Assembly (NCBI RefSeq): GCF_027474845.2
Contig: NZ_CP107031.2
Location: 3,487,001 to 3,551,000, forward strand
Length of the DNA: 64,000 bases
Source of the DNA: Maribacter aestuarii
Lineage (GTDB): Bacteria > Bacteroidota > Bacteroidia > Flavobacteriales > Flavobacteriaceae
Direction of reading: 5' to 3'
The translations under genes and the position numbers were made by a program. Below, piece after piece: positions 36,336 through 45,842 of this stretch; position 1 is the first letter of the stretch; every line of letters starts with the position of its first letter. A model generated the notes under the pieces. It was given only the letters and a program-made list of their open reading frames with translations, made no database searches and was not told the origin of the DNA.

Positions 36336-38139
36336 CTAATGCGCATTGCTAAGCGGCCTATTCAGCATTCTGTCAAACGCCTCGAAAATAAATGCGGTGA
36401 CCATTACCAAAGCGCAGCCAATAAAATTAAGCCATAAGTAACCTAATTTTTCCTCCCCGGAAGGATAGATGTGTATAAGATTATAATAGATAACACACAC
36501 GATGATCTGTGTTAGCAAGGCGGCGAAGAACACCGCATTACCCTTAATGAATCTAAAGAAAAACGCTAATAAAAATATTCCCAAAACGTTACCATAAAAA
36601 ATACTACCAATAATGTTTACCAATTGAATAAGGTTGTCAAAAAGACTGGCAATACAAGCTATAAGAATGGCTACGATACCCCATAACAAGGTAAAACCTT
36701 TGGATGCTTTTACATAATGTTCATCTGTTAATCCCAAATTTCTTTTGTTCTTGTAAGAACCAAAGGAAATCAACTCCATAAATGATTGAAGCTTTACATT
36801 TAAGGGCCTATTTCTTTTATAGATGTCGAGCGCTGTTATCGTTCCCAAGGCATTAAGCTCGGATGCCGTTGATGACATGGCCGCGGATAATATGACCGCC
36901 AATAACAATCCGACGAGTCCCCTTGGCAGGTTGTTCAGAATAAAGTGGATGAATACGTAATCCTTATCATTGGTCTCCACTACATCGTTGGCCTGTCTAA
37001 TCAGGGCTTTGGCAGCGACCCTGTTGGCACTGTCTTTTTGATTGATTCGTATAATATGCTGTTTTGCTTCTTCAACCGCAGTATATTCCTTGATCTCCAA
37101 CGCCGAGGAAAATTCATTTTGTGCTATTCTCTTTTCCGCTTCAAGCTCAACTTGGCCCTCCTGCAATAATTTATAGTCTTCCGCATATTTAGATTCCATT
37201 ACTGCGGCGGTGGCCGAAGGGTTGAAGTTAAGAGGTGATGGATTGTATTGGTAAAAAACAAAGACCATTACCCCCACCAAAAGGATAAAAAATTGCATCG
37301 GAATTTTAAATATTCCATTGAAAACCAGACCCAATTGACTTTCCCTAATCGATTTACCGGTGAGATATCGCTGTACTTGGCTTTGGTCCGTTCCAAAATA
37401 AGCGAGTGCTAAAAATAACCCTCCAGTAATACCGCTCCAAAACGTATACCTACTCTTCGTATCCATACTAAAATCCAAGATCTCCAACTTGTTACTTGCA
37501 CCGGCAATTTTCATTGCCTTGCTAAACGTGATGTCGGCGGGCAGGTATCCCAGTATAAAAAAGAACGTAATGAACATTCCCGTCATGATGATGAACATCT
37601 GTTGCTTTTGGGTTACGCTCACAGCTTTGGTACCTCCGGATACCGTGTAGATGATGACTAAGGTACCAATGATAATATTCAATGTTCTTAAATCCCAGCC
37701 TAGAACTGCCGAAAGGATAATTGAGGGTGCAAAGATGGTAATCCCTGCGGCGAGACCACGCTGTATCAGAAACAAAATAGCGGTAAGCGTGCGCGTTTTG
37801 AGATCGAATCTACTTTCAAGAAATTCGTACGCTGTGTATACCTTCATTCTATGGTACAAGGGCACAAAAACCAAACAGATAATTATCATGGCCAAGGGTA
37901 GCCCAAAATAGAATTGTACGAACCCCATGCCATCATGAAAAGCTTGACCTGGCGTGGATAAAAAGGTGATGGCACTAGCTTGGGTAGCCATAACAGATAA
38001 ACCTATGGTCCACCATTTAGCCTCGTTACCCCCACGGATATAATCATTTACATTTTTTTCTTCCACGCGTCTTCCAAACGCCATAGGAAACAATAAAGAG
38101 CAAAGTTCCACAAAGGATAGTCCAGTCTAAAACTCCCAT
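36336..38139 (-). pseudogene. Sodium:solute symporter (SSS family), N-terminal frameshift
   Basis: The frame open from 38111 gives 591 residues with about 13 membrane helices and the SSS core (RGGNEAKWWTIGLSVMATQASAITF). The true N-terminus is in another frame: ATG at 38139 reads MGVLDWTILCGTLLFIVSYG and then TRGRKKCK-stop. A run of seven A (complement of 38053-38059) lies at the junction; six A would join the frames as TRGRKNVNDYI, giving about 600 residues. A loop of about 78 residues (305-383 in the 591 numbering), rich in charged helices, is inserted before the helix IHFILNNLPRGL. The start lies 1 bp after the stop of the 37-aa gene. It may be intact in vivo. Confidence 0.88.
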
Positions 38140-38140
38140 A

Positions 38141-38254
38141 CTATGTAAATGATTTCATTATGTAAAAGAAAATAAGTACGTATAAAAGGTTAAGAATAAG
38201 GACAATTGAATATTCCTTCTTCCAAGTCTTGCTCTCGTCTTTTTCTTGATTCAT
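38141..38254 (-). CDS. 37-residue single-helix membrane protein coupled to the symporter
   Basis: 37 residues: a charged start (MNQEKDESKTWKKEYS), one membrane helix (about 16-33), then KSFT. Its ATG overlaps the stop of the PIG-L gene as ATGA, and its TAG ends 1 bp before the symporter ATG at 38139. Tight coupling on both sides makes it a real gene despite its size. I infer a small subunit or accessory protein of the SSS transporter. No homologue family is known to me. Confidence 0.72.
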   Translation of the reverse strand: MNQEKDESKTWKKEYSIVLILNLLYVLIFFYIMKSFT

Positions 38255-40782
38255 CCTTTTAATTTCTCCTTTGATTCTACCTTTTCTTTCCCAACCGAAA
38301 TCATATTGGATAGCAATTTATAGGCTCCGGGTACGCCCGCGGGAAGCTCTCGGAAAAGACTTAGTCCCGTATAAATATAGTGACCTTTACCATAAGGAGC
38401 TACCAGAAGACTTCCTTTTGTTGAACTTTCTCCCTCATCTTTCATTTCTAAGATAGGGGTAAACTCCTTTCCCCATTTATCTGGAAAGTACAAACCTCGT
38501 TCTTGTACCCAGCCGTTAAAATCTTTTGGGGTTATTTTATTGGGAAAATTAACCAGCGCGTGGTCCTTTGCAATTATTTGAACTTCAGAATTTTCGTCGG
38601 TGACCCTATCTCTTGATATTTCCAATTCGTAAGGCGCAATGTTTTCAAATTGTGAGGCCCATCTGCCAGCGGTATTGTATTGTACAATTACGTTTCCACC
38701 TTTGTTTACGTAATCCAGAATATACTTTTGTTTAAAACTGAGTTCTTCAACAACGTTATAGGCCCTTATTCCAACTACTACGGCATCATAATTATCCAAT
38801 GTATTCTCACCAATGGTTGCTGGGTCAATGATATGCACTGTGTAGCCAATTTGCTCTAAGCTTGTTGGGACGTCGTCACCTGCACCGACAATATAGCCTA
38901 TGTGTTGACCAATCTTTTCAATATCCAATCGTACCACTTTTGCTTCCGATGGCAATAATACAGTTTGGGTAGGAATATGATCATAAGCAATGGTAACCAA
39001 CTCTTTGGTTAGTTCTTTGCCATCTACTTTAATTATAGGTGATATGTAATCTTCATTTTCGTTGGATGGGGGACTTAGGGTAAAATATATAGTCTGTTCG
39101 TCACCTTTCTTCGCAATAGTGAAGGACTTTGTTTCTGCGTCTACATTCCATTCCTTACCGTGGCATAATTGAACTGTTCCGACTAAATTATCCTTATGAG
39201 CACTTATGGTCACAGGAATCTGTTTGGGAGAATCGTCCGAAAATATAATTACCTTATCACTGAACTTGGCAGTTGCCTCTGGGACTATCTCAAAAGGTTG
39301 ATACAATTCTCCTTTGTCCGGCCTAGCAAATTTATAGACCACATCTTTTGAAAATGGAATAGTCAATCCATCAAAATCCAACAGGAAAGTGGCCGTAAGT
39401 GCCCGTGGTGTTTCGGGCTTGCCTATAAATTTAGGGTTTTTTACGGTATATGTCCCTAGGGTTCCTTTTTCCATAAGCCAGTAAGGACTTGTGTATTCTA
39501 TACTTTCAGGTATTTCAAAATTTATGTCCCGATTGATATTTTCATTGTTCAATAAGTCTACCGATGCATCCAATACCGATTTCTGGTTGATAAGAACTGA
39601 ACTAAGAACAACACTATTTTCGGCCCTATTCAACGCTTCAATCGTAATGGATATGGATTCCCCAGGATTCGCGTAATCAGCTTTTGAAGCTGCCTCCAGG
39701 TAAATCCCCGAGACGGAAAGAATAATGGAGGCTAACTCTTCCGTTTTTATTTCTTTCCAATGCTCATCCTTAACTCCCTGTAGTAATTTATAGGCTTCTA
39801 ATAGTTTAGGTAAATGAACGGAAGGTTCCTTAAAATTAAAATTAGACTCCACAGCGTAAAGAATTTCCCCAATTTCTTTTCCACCTTCGATTCTCGACCA
39901 CGACGTATCAATACCATCGAATAAATTGAATTTGTCCGCTGGCAGATCGCCCTTAAGGAGTTCCACGTATTCCTCCTGTGAGCCTCTACTACTTAATCTT
40001 CCAAAGCCTTGGCTAAGGTGCTGGCTGCTCGCCAAAGAGGCAATTTCATTGTTGGACATCCCCAAAATGGGGTAGTACGTGCCCACATCGAAATTTAGCA
40101 TCTGTGACTTGTCCGCCTTTTCAAATTTTTCTTCGCTCCCATAAAACCACCATGAAGTATTAAAAAAGAGACGTTTTGGCTGCCATGTTTCTGTAGTCTC
40201 CAGCTGATTAGGATATGCATTTTGGTCGTTCGCCATATCAAACGCTTCTACACTTAGCATTGCGGACGATGTATGATGCCCGTGAGTGGAACCTGGACTA
40301 CGGTGGTCAAACCTATTGACAATGATGTCCGGTTTAAATTTTCTGATAGTTCGCACCACATCACCCAGAATCAATTCTTTGTTCCAAATTTTCAAAGTCT
40401 CCTTTGGATGTTTTGAATAACCAAAATCGTTGGCACGGGTAAAGAATTGCTTCCCTCCATCCACTCTTCTAGCGGCTAATAATTCTTGGGTTCTTAAAAC
40501 ACCCAGTAACTCTCTTAATTCGGGGCCAATCAAATTCTGACCACCATCACCACGGGTTAAGGAAAGATATCCGGTCCTGGCTTTTACATTGTTCGACAAA
40601 TGGGAAATTAACCGTGTGTTTTCATCATCCGGATGAGCCGCTATATACAAAGCAGATCCTAGAAAATTAAGTTTTTGAATGGAATGGTAAATATCGTTTG
40701 ATGCATTTTCTTTAGGAGCTTGACTATTTGAGGATAAAGGTATAAGAAAAATACATAAAAGCAGTACCAGTATATGGCGCAT
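38251..40782 (-). CDS. Exported PIG-L family deacetylase, large form
   Basis: 843 residues with a signal peptide (about 1-20, SSNS). Residues about 40-290 are a PIG-L/LmbE deacetylase domain with the zinc-binding AHPDDEN (H50, D52, D53), the LTRGDGGQN motif and later HGHHTSSAMLSVEAFD. The rest (about 300-843) is a long beta-rich region ending in a class I glutamine-amidotransferase-like fold (YDAVVVGIRAYN, GRWASQFE). The family removes N-acetyl groups from GlcNAc-type sugars. It probably acts on a glycan in the periplasm before uptake by the coupled symporter. This arrangement of deacetylase and SSS is recurrent in Bacteroidota. Confidence 0.88.
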   Translation of the reverse strand: MRHILVLLLCIFLIPLSSNSQAPKENASNDIYHSIQKLNFLGSALYIAAHPDDENTRLISHLSNNVKARTGYLSLTRGDGGQNLIGPELRELLGVLRTQELLAARRVDGGKQFFTRANDFGYSKHPKETLKIWNKELILGDVVRTIRKFKPDIIVNRFDHRSPGSTHGHHTSSAMLSVEAFDMANDQNAYPNQLETTETWQPKRLFFNTSWWFYGSEEKFEKADKSQMLNFDVGTYYPILGMSNNEIASLASSQHLSQGFGRLSSRGSQEEYVELLKGDLPADKFNLFDGIDTSWSRIEGGKEIGEILYAVESNFNFKEPSVHLPKLLEAYKLLQGVKDEHWKEIKTEELASIILSVSGIYLEAASKADYANPGESISITIEALNRAENSVVLSSVLINQKSVLDASVDLLNNENINRDINFEIPESIEYTSPYWLMEKGTLGTYTVKNPKFIGKPETPRALTATFLLDFDGLTIPFSKDVVYKFARPDKGELYQPFEIVPEATAKFSDKVIIFSDDSPKQIPVTISAHKDNLVGTVQLCHGKEWNVDAETKSFTIAKKGDEQTIYFTLSPPSNENEDYISPIIKVDGKELTKELVTIAYDHIPTQTVLLPSEAKVVRLDIEKIGQHIGYIVGAGDDVPTSLEQIGYTVHIIDPATIGENTLDNYDAVVVGIRAYNVVEELSFKQKYILDYVNKGGNVIVQYNTAGRWASQFENIAPYELEISRDRVTDENSEVQIIAKDHALVNFPNKITPKDFNGWVQERGLYFPDKWGKEFTPILEMKDEGESSTKGSLLVAPYGKGHYIYTGLSLFRELPAGVPGAYKLLSNMISVGKEKVESKEKLKG

Positions 40783-40861
40783 GGTGTCGGTTTTAGTCTA
40801 GTTTCAAAGATAACAAGTTTACTTCCCGAGGGTAGTATTTTACGACTTCTTTAACAAAATG

Positions 40862-41425
40862 CTAATCTATGGCGTCTGCAACAAGATCTTCATCTTTATA
40901 GGTAGCGATTAGAATCACTCCTTTTTGTAAAATCAGATTATTGGGATAGGTAAGGATTTCACCGTTATGCCGCCGTAAATGCATATGGAACGCCTTAATA
41001 TCCTCAATTAAAAACTCATCATTTTGGGGATTATCAGGTGTTAGAATTTCTTTATCCAGTATTCTTATCGTATTTCCAATTTTAAAAGGGAAGGAAAAAA
41101 ATATGATTACTCCCGCCGTCACATTGCTCAAAATTGACCATTGAGCAAAAAGTGCGACCCCGATAACGGCAAAAACAGAAGACAACAAAATGCCTAAATC
41201 TTTATAGTTTACACCCCAAATTAGTGTCAAGGCAGCTAGCGCAATTATCGTCAAGCCAATAGAAATATATTTGATGATGAGATTGGTCCGGACTGGATTT
41301 AGTTCACCCAATTTACCGACCTTTCGCACTGCCTTGGTGAACACGAATTTTAGTATCAAGACTAAAATTAGGGTAACTAGGCTATATAAAAATTCATTCC
41401 TATGGTTGGCAAAAAATTCTTCCAT
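40862..41425 (-). CDS. Small mechanosensitive (MscS-type) channel
   Basis: 187 residues. An N-terminal helix (about 10-32), a second near 48-70 and a third amphipathic pore helix (about 75-98) precede the MscS-type beta domain beginning VTAGVIIFFSFPFKIGNTIRI. The length is below canonical MscS (about 280) and lacks most of the C-terminal cage, typical of the short Bacteroidota forms. It would open to release solutes at osmotic downshock. It follows the lipoprotein gene by 3 bp, so it ends the DUF2520-KdsC-Maf operon. Confidence 0.88.
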   Translation of the reverse strand: MEEFFANHRNEFLYSLVTLILVLILKFVFTKAVRKVGKLGELNPVRTNLIIKYISIGLTIIALAALTLIWGVNYKDLGILLSSVFAVIGVALFAQWSILSNVTAGVIIFFSFPFKIGNTIRILDKEILTPDNPQNDEFLIEDIKAFHMHLRRHNGEILTYPNNLILQKGVILIATYKDEDLVADAID

Positions 41426-41428
41426 TTG

Positions 41429-42382
41429 CTACAGTCCTAAACTATCGCGTAAATATAAATCCTTATTCTGGTTTTGTTGCCAGTAAGGAGTTTTTAAGGA
41501 ATTTATTTTTGTAGCGGTAGAGGTTAGCACCTTAGCATTTTGCCCATAACCTCCTTTAAAGGAATCTGTCCAACTCTCTATGGTATGTGGAAAATCAGAA
41601 GTGAAATTAATCTTTAAGGTGCGTTCCAATTCTGGATACGAAATGGTGTAAGTACTCATTTCGTTCTCCGATGTTAGCGTTGCCGTTGCATTGTATCCCT
41701 TCAATTCTTTGTGTGTCAACCTTATGTATTCAAAAGAGGGAATCATTTCCATGTCACCTGTTGGTAAATCAGAGGGCGCAATTCTTATTTTGTTCCAAAT
41801 TTCATCTTCCAAGGACATCTTTGTCAATTTGATATTTTGATCTGCCTCCGTTTCAAAATAGGAGTGCGACATAATGTCAAAATCACTTCTATTATTCAAT
41901 TGCGCATAGACCTGACCACACCACTCTTGACTGGAAAACGAAACCTTTAATGCATGTTGGTTATCATAAACCGGATAAAAACTACTGGTCATGATGGAGT
42001 AGGGGTAGATGCCCGTAAGGTAATTTTTAGTACTGTTCAATTTAAGTACCGGAATGTTACTCGGGTCGCTATCGTCTGCCTTCACCTGCAATTCAGGCAA
42101 AAAGGGTTCGGTAACATAGATTAAGACAGCAGTGCCTTCGCGTAGTTCACCGTATCTTGCCTGCTCCAGTTTGTATGAGCTTATTTCTGCATTTCCGGCA
42201 TACCAATAATCCTTAAATTCTTGTGAAAGATTCCTTTTAGACGATGTTGCACTTTCTTCCTCTGCATTTAAAGCGATAGCCTTTTCTTGCTCCGCACCTA
42301 TTTCTTTGCACGATTCCACAACTGTAAAAATAAGTGCTAATAAAACGATTGATATTTCTAGTTTAAGCCACTTCTTGAACAT
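41429..42382 (-). CDS. Lipoprotein of unknown function next to Maf
   Basis: 317 residues. The N-terminal signal ends at a cysteine (VVESCKE) in a weak lipobox. The mature part is beta-rich with WYAGNAEISSYKLEQARYGELREG, a conserved flavobacterial block. The protein is often labelled septum formation inhibitor in databases because of the adjacent maf gene; nothing in the sequence supports that. No catalytic motif stands out. It lies 34 bp after maf and 3 bp before the MscS gene, on the same strand. Confidence 0.75.
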   Translation of the reverse strand: MFKKWLKLEISIVLLALIFTVVESCKEIGAEQEKAIALNAEEESATSSKRNLSQEFKDYWYAGNAEISSYKLEQARYGELREGTAVLIYVTEPFLPELQVKADDSDPSNIPVLKLNSTKNYLTGIYPYSIMTSSFYPVYDNQHALKVSFSSQEWCGQVYAQLNNRSDFDIMSHSYFETEADQNIKLTKMSLEDEIWNKIRIAPSDLPTGDMEMIPSFEYIRLTHKELKGYNATATLTSENEMSTYTISYPELERTLKINFTSDFPHTIESWTDSFKGGYGQNAKVLTSTATKINSLKTPYWQQNQNKDLYLRDSLGL

Positions 42383-42416
42383 ACCTTATATTTTTATTAA
42401 AATTACTCAAAATGAA

Positions 42417-43004
42417 TTACTCGACCATGGTCATTAACGTTTTGTAAACCAATTGGGTAGGTAATCCCACAACGTTAGTATAGGAGCCTTTTATCTCCTC
42501 AATGGCAATTAAGCCGATCCACTCTTGAATCCCGTAAGCCCCCGCCTTGTCATACGGTTTATAGTGCTCCACGTAATGTAAGATTTCAGCATCTGTTAGA
42601 TTACTGAATTTTACTTTGGTTGTCCGGTTTTTTACAATTTGATTACTTGTTGTCGTAAAGCAAACAGAAGTAATGACCTCATGCCAATCACCCGAAAGTT
42701 TATGCAACATCGTTATGGCCTCATCTTTTGATTTTGCCTTGGCAAGTGATTCTTCCTGGTGCCAGACCACGGTATCCGAGGTTATCAGGATTTCATTTGG
42801 TAATAATTCATTCAGGAAGACGGATGATTTTAATACTGCCAGGTAGTCCGAAATCTCCTTTCCTTTCAGATTTTCGGGGTAAATTTCTTCCACCGATTTT
42901 AACCGCACCTCAAAATCTATTCCCAACTCCTTAAAAAATTGTTGGCGTCTTGGCGAACCGGAGGCTAAAATAATCTGATGGGTTTTTAATTTTTCCTTAA
43001 GCAT
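42417..43004 (-). CDS. maf: Maf-like nucleotide pyrophosphatase
   Basis: 195 residues from the ATG at 43004. An open frame to 43037 exists, but MLKEKLKTHQIILASGSPRR places the start at the family's usual point. The motifs ASGSPRRQQFFKELG (substrate loop) and SDTVVWHQEE and KPYDKAGAYGIQEW (catalytic lysine and aspartate region) are all there. Maf proteins hydrolyse modified or canonical NTPs (dTTP, UTP or m7GTP) to the monophosphate. The start overlaps the end of kdsC by 8 bp, so it belongs to that operon. Confidence 0.94.
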   Translation of the reverse strand: MLKEKLKTHQIILASGSPRRQQFFKELGIDFEVRLKSVEEIYPENLKGKEISDYLAVLKSSVFLNELLPNEILITSDTVVWHQEESLAKAKSKDEAITMLHKLSGDWHEVITSVCFTTTSNQIVKNRTTKVKFSNLTDAEILHYVEHYKPYDKAGAYGIQEWIGLIAIEEIKGSYTNVVGLPTQLVYKTLMTMVE

Positions 43005-43524
43005 TAGCGGCACTAAAATTATCCATCCAATCCCCACGGACTTTTAGAACTTGTTCAATGATATCCCTAACACATCCATCTCCTCCGTTGATATGGGAAA
43101 TATAGTGGCAAACGGCTTTCACTTCTGGAACTGCGTTTTGTGGGCAGGTCGCCAAACCTACAGCTTTTAAAGGAGGAATGTCAGGTATATCGTCCCCCAT
43201 GTAAACAACATGTTTTGGGTCAATGTTGTAAACATCCAAATACTCGTCGAGCGGTTCATCTTTGTGATGGGATCCTAAATAGATATCTATTATTCCCAGA
43301 CCGCGTAGCCTGTTTCTCACCCCTTCATTGGTTCCGCCGGTTATGATACAAATTTTATAGCCCTTGTCTAAGGCAACTTTCATGGCATATCCATCTTTAA
43401 CATTCATCTTGCGCAGCATTTCGCCTTCTGTGGTAATTAAGAGGCTGCCGTCCGTAAGAACGCCGTCCACATCAAACACGAACGTAGTAATGTCTTTAAG
43501 ATATTCCTTATAACTCTTTTCCAT
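42997..43524 (-). CDS. kdsC: KdsC-like HAD phosphatase (KDO 8-phosphate phosphatase)
   Basis: 175 residues of HAD class C0 (no cap). Motif I is VFDVDGVLTDGS, motif II is IITGGTNEGV, and the acid motif is MGDDIPDIPPLKAVGL. This is the KdsC pattern, which dephosphorylates 3-deoxy-D-manno-octulosonate 8-phosphate in lipopolysaccharide core synthesis. N-acylneuraminate cytidylyltransferase-type or related phosphatases have similar sequences, so the substrate is by homology. It overlaps DUF2520 upstream by 17 bp and maf downstream by 8 bp. Confidence 0.9.
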   Translation of the reverse strand: MEKSYKEYLKDITTFVFDVDGVLTDGSLLITTEGEMLRKMNVKDGYAMKVALDKGYKICIITGGTNEGVRNRLRGLGIIDIYLGSHHKDEPLDEYLDVYNIDPKHVVYMGDDIPDIPPLKAVGLATCPQNAVPEVKAVCHYISHINGGDGCVRDIIEQVLKVRGDWMDNFSAANA

Positions 43525-44269
43525 ATGCCGCCTTTATTGTGTTTGTCATTATTTTGTAAATTTCTCGATGTTCATTTTTCTTTAAAAGGGATAATTGCGC
43601 ATGCAATGTTTTACGGTCATTTCTTCTTGCAGGACCCGTTTGAGCCTCTTTTGGGGAAATCCTTTCTATTTTATTGGAGGTTTCCCGTATTAAAGGCATT
43701 AAAATTTCAAAGGGAACATTATTTTCTTCACAAATTTCTTTACCTATCTGATACATGTAATTTGTAAAATTATTGACATATACCGCGGCAATATGAAGTG
43801 ATTTCCGTTGTTCCGATGAAATTTTGAATACTTGACCTGATATAGAGCTGGCCAATTCCTCAAGTAATTCTAAATCGCTATTGTCTTCAGCTTCGATACA
43901 GATTGGAATCGTTTCAAAATCGATTTTTTGACCCTCGGTAAAGGTTTGCAATGGATAAAATACACCTTTCCTTTGGGATGAAAGTGTTTCCTTAAGAGCA
44001 CTTCCGGAGGTATGTACAACCAAAGCATTACTTTTTCTAAAATATTCGGATAGCTCACCAATTACGTCATCGCTAACGGCAAGAATTAAAATGTCCGAGG
44101 GATATGCCTTTTCAAAATTAGAACTGGTCTTAGTGTTCTTCTCAAAATATTTCAATTGACTTTTATTCCGCCCAATTACTTGGTTAACTAAAACTTTTTC
44201 CGATTGTATAAAAGCATCAAAAAGATGTTTTGCCACATTACCGGTTCCCACGATGACCACAGATATCAT
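43508..44269 (-). CDS. Rossmann-fold DUF2520 protein
   Basis: 253 residues. The N-terminal NAD(P)-binding Rossmann domain starts SVVIVGTGNVAKHLFDAF, has HTSGSALKET for the cofactor region, and the C-terminal all-helical domain contains HIAAVYVNNFTNYMY and LMPLIRETSNKI. It resembles pyrroline-5-carboxylate reductase or prephenate dehydrogenase-like folds, but DUF2520 members have no assigned reaction. It opens the operon that ends with MscS and overlaps kdsC by 17 bp. Confidence 0.88.
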   Translation of the reverse strand: MISVVIVGTGNVAKHLFDAFIQSEKVLVNQVIGRNKSQLKYFEKNTKTSSNFEKAYPSDILILAVSDDVIGELSEYFRKSNALVVHTSGSALKETLSSQRKGVFYPLQTFTEGQKIDFETIPICIEAEDNSDLELLEELASSISGQVFKISSEQRKSLHIAAVYVNNFTNYMYQIGKEICEENNVPFEILMPLIRETSNKIERISPKEAQTGPARRNDRKTLHAQLSLLKKNEHREIYKIMTNTIKAAYGKEL

Positions 44270-44406
44270 TATTCAAAAATACGAAGAAAAACAGGTAATG
44301 AGTTAGCTAAAAATTAACAGCTTTGTTTAACCTTTTAAGTTCTTAATATCGCATAAAAAAGGTAAAAAGGTGGTATTTTTGCAAGCTGAAAACCAATGTT
44401 TTTCAC

Positions 44407-45825
44407 ATGTCGGAAATATTCAAGAAAATTTTCTTTTCCACCCGCTTAATGGCCATTCTTTTCATTGTTTTTGCCACGGCCATGGCCTTCGGGACTTTTA
44501 TTGAGAGTTGGTACAGTACGGAGACGGCCAGAATATGGATTTATAATGCCACCTGGTTTGAAGTCATCATGGTATTTTTCGTCATCAATTTTGCAGGTAA
44601 TATTTCTAGATACCGACTTTTACGATGGGAAAAATGGCCTGTTTTAACCTTACACCTCTCTTGGATCTTAATTATCATTGGAGCTTTTGTGACCAGATAT
44701 ATAAGTTTTGAAGGAATGATGCCTATACGTGAGGGTAAAACCGAGAACGTTTTCTATTCCGATAAGACCTATTTAACCGTTAATGTGGATGGTGAAATTG
44801 ACGGTGAACCTAGAAGGAAAACGCTTGAAGATGATTTAATCGTCACCTCAGAAGCTATAAAATCTAACCTTCCATGGAAATCTGATTTTAACGGCCAATC
44901 CTTCACAGTTTCTTATGTTGATTTTATAGAGGGTGCAAAAGAGGGTTTAATTCCTGATACGGAAGGCGAAGCCTATCTGAAAATAGTTGAGGCCGGTGAT
45001 GGTCAACGCCACGAGCACTTTTTAGAAGACGGAAAGGTAGCTAGTATACATAACGTTTTATTCGCACTGAACAAAAAAACGGACGGTGCCATCAATATTT
45101 TTACGACAGATAGTTTGTATCAGATAAAATCTCCGTTTCACGGGAGTTTCATGAGGATGGCAGACCAATTTCAAGGTACACTAGCCAAAGATAGTTTGCA
45201 AAACCTCCAACTAAGGTCACTTTATAATACCGCAAACATGCAGTTTGTAATTCCGGATTCTTTGGTGCAAGGTTCTTATGGGGTTGTCGAAATACCTGAC
45301 AACGAAAAAACTGAAGTAGATTTTGATGCCTTGATCATGGAGGTTGCTTCCAATGGAGAGACAAAGAAAGTTAAGGTTTTGGGAGGAAAGGGAGGAACGG
45401 ATTATTCCGATAAATTTACCGTTGGTGGTTTGGATTTCACGCTACGCTACGGATCAAAGGTGCATGAATTGCCCTTTGGTATACAGCTAAATGATTTTAT
45501 CGCCGAAAAGTATCCGGGGACAGAAAAAGGATATGCTTCGTTTATGAGTAAAATCACCCTTAAGGATGAGCGTCCTTTTGATTATGATATTTATATGAAC
45601 CATGTTCTGGACCATAAGGGGTATCGCTTTTTTCAATCGGGTTTTGACCCGGACGAAAAAGGTACAACACTTTCCGTGAATCATGACTCGTGGGGTACAT
45701 GGATAACCTATATCGGTTATTTTCTCTTGTATATAGGTCTAATGGGCATCATGTTCTTTGGAAAAACGCGGTTCAAGGATTTGGCCAAATCTTTGGATAA
45801 GCTTAAAAAAATAAGAAGAAGGTAG
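44407..45825 (+). CDS. Cytochrome c biogenesis, ResB/CcsB half of a CcsBA fusion
   Basis: 472 residues. Three membrane helices near the N-terminus (15-33, 47-64, 76-96), a large periplasmic domain of about 300 residues, and a last helix at about 438-455 (YIGYFLLYIGLMGIMFFG) match ResB/CcsB. With CcsA it transfers heme to apocytochrome c. The ORF ends KSLDKLKKIRRR-stop right after a run of seven A (45805-45811). With eight A the frame would continue NKKKVVTTIALLAG into the CcsA half. Together they give about 1062 residues, the normal length of the Bacteroidota CcsBA fusion. So this is either half of a broken fusion or a functional split. Confidence 0.85.
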   Translation: MSEIFKKIFFSTRLMAILFIVFATAMAFGTFIESWYSTETARIWIYNATWFEVIMVFFVINFAGNISRYRLLRWEKWPVLTLHLSWILIIIGAFVTRYISFEGMMPIREGKTENVFYSDKTYLTVNVDGEIDGEPRRKTLEDDLIVTSEAIKSNLPWKSDFNGQSFTVSYVDFIEGAKEGLIPDTEGEAYLKIVEAGDGQRHEHFLEDGKVASIHNVLFALNKKTDGAINIFTTDSLYQIKSPFHGSFMRMADQFQGTLAKDSLQNLQLRSLYNTANMQFVIPDSLVQGSYGVVEIPDNEKTEVDFDALIMEVASNGETKKVKVLGGKGGTDYSDKFTVGGLDFTLRYGSKVHELPFGIQLNDFIAEKYPGTEKGYASFMSKITLKDERPFDYDIYMNHVLDHKGYRFFQSGFDPDEKGTTLSVNHDSWGTWITYIGYFLLYIGLMGIMFFGKTRFKDLAKSLDKLKKIRRR

Positions 45826-45842
45826 TAACAACCATAGCGCTA

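Noticed and set aside
41429..42382. Lipoprotein labelled as a Maf septum-formation protein
   Set aside because: The true Maf motifs are in the adjacent gene; this protein has none.
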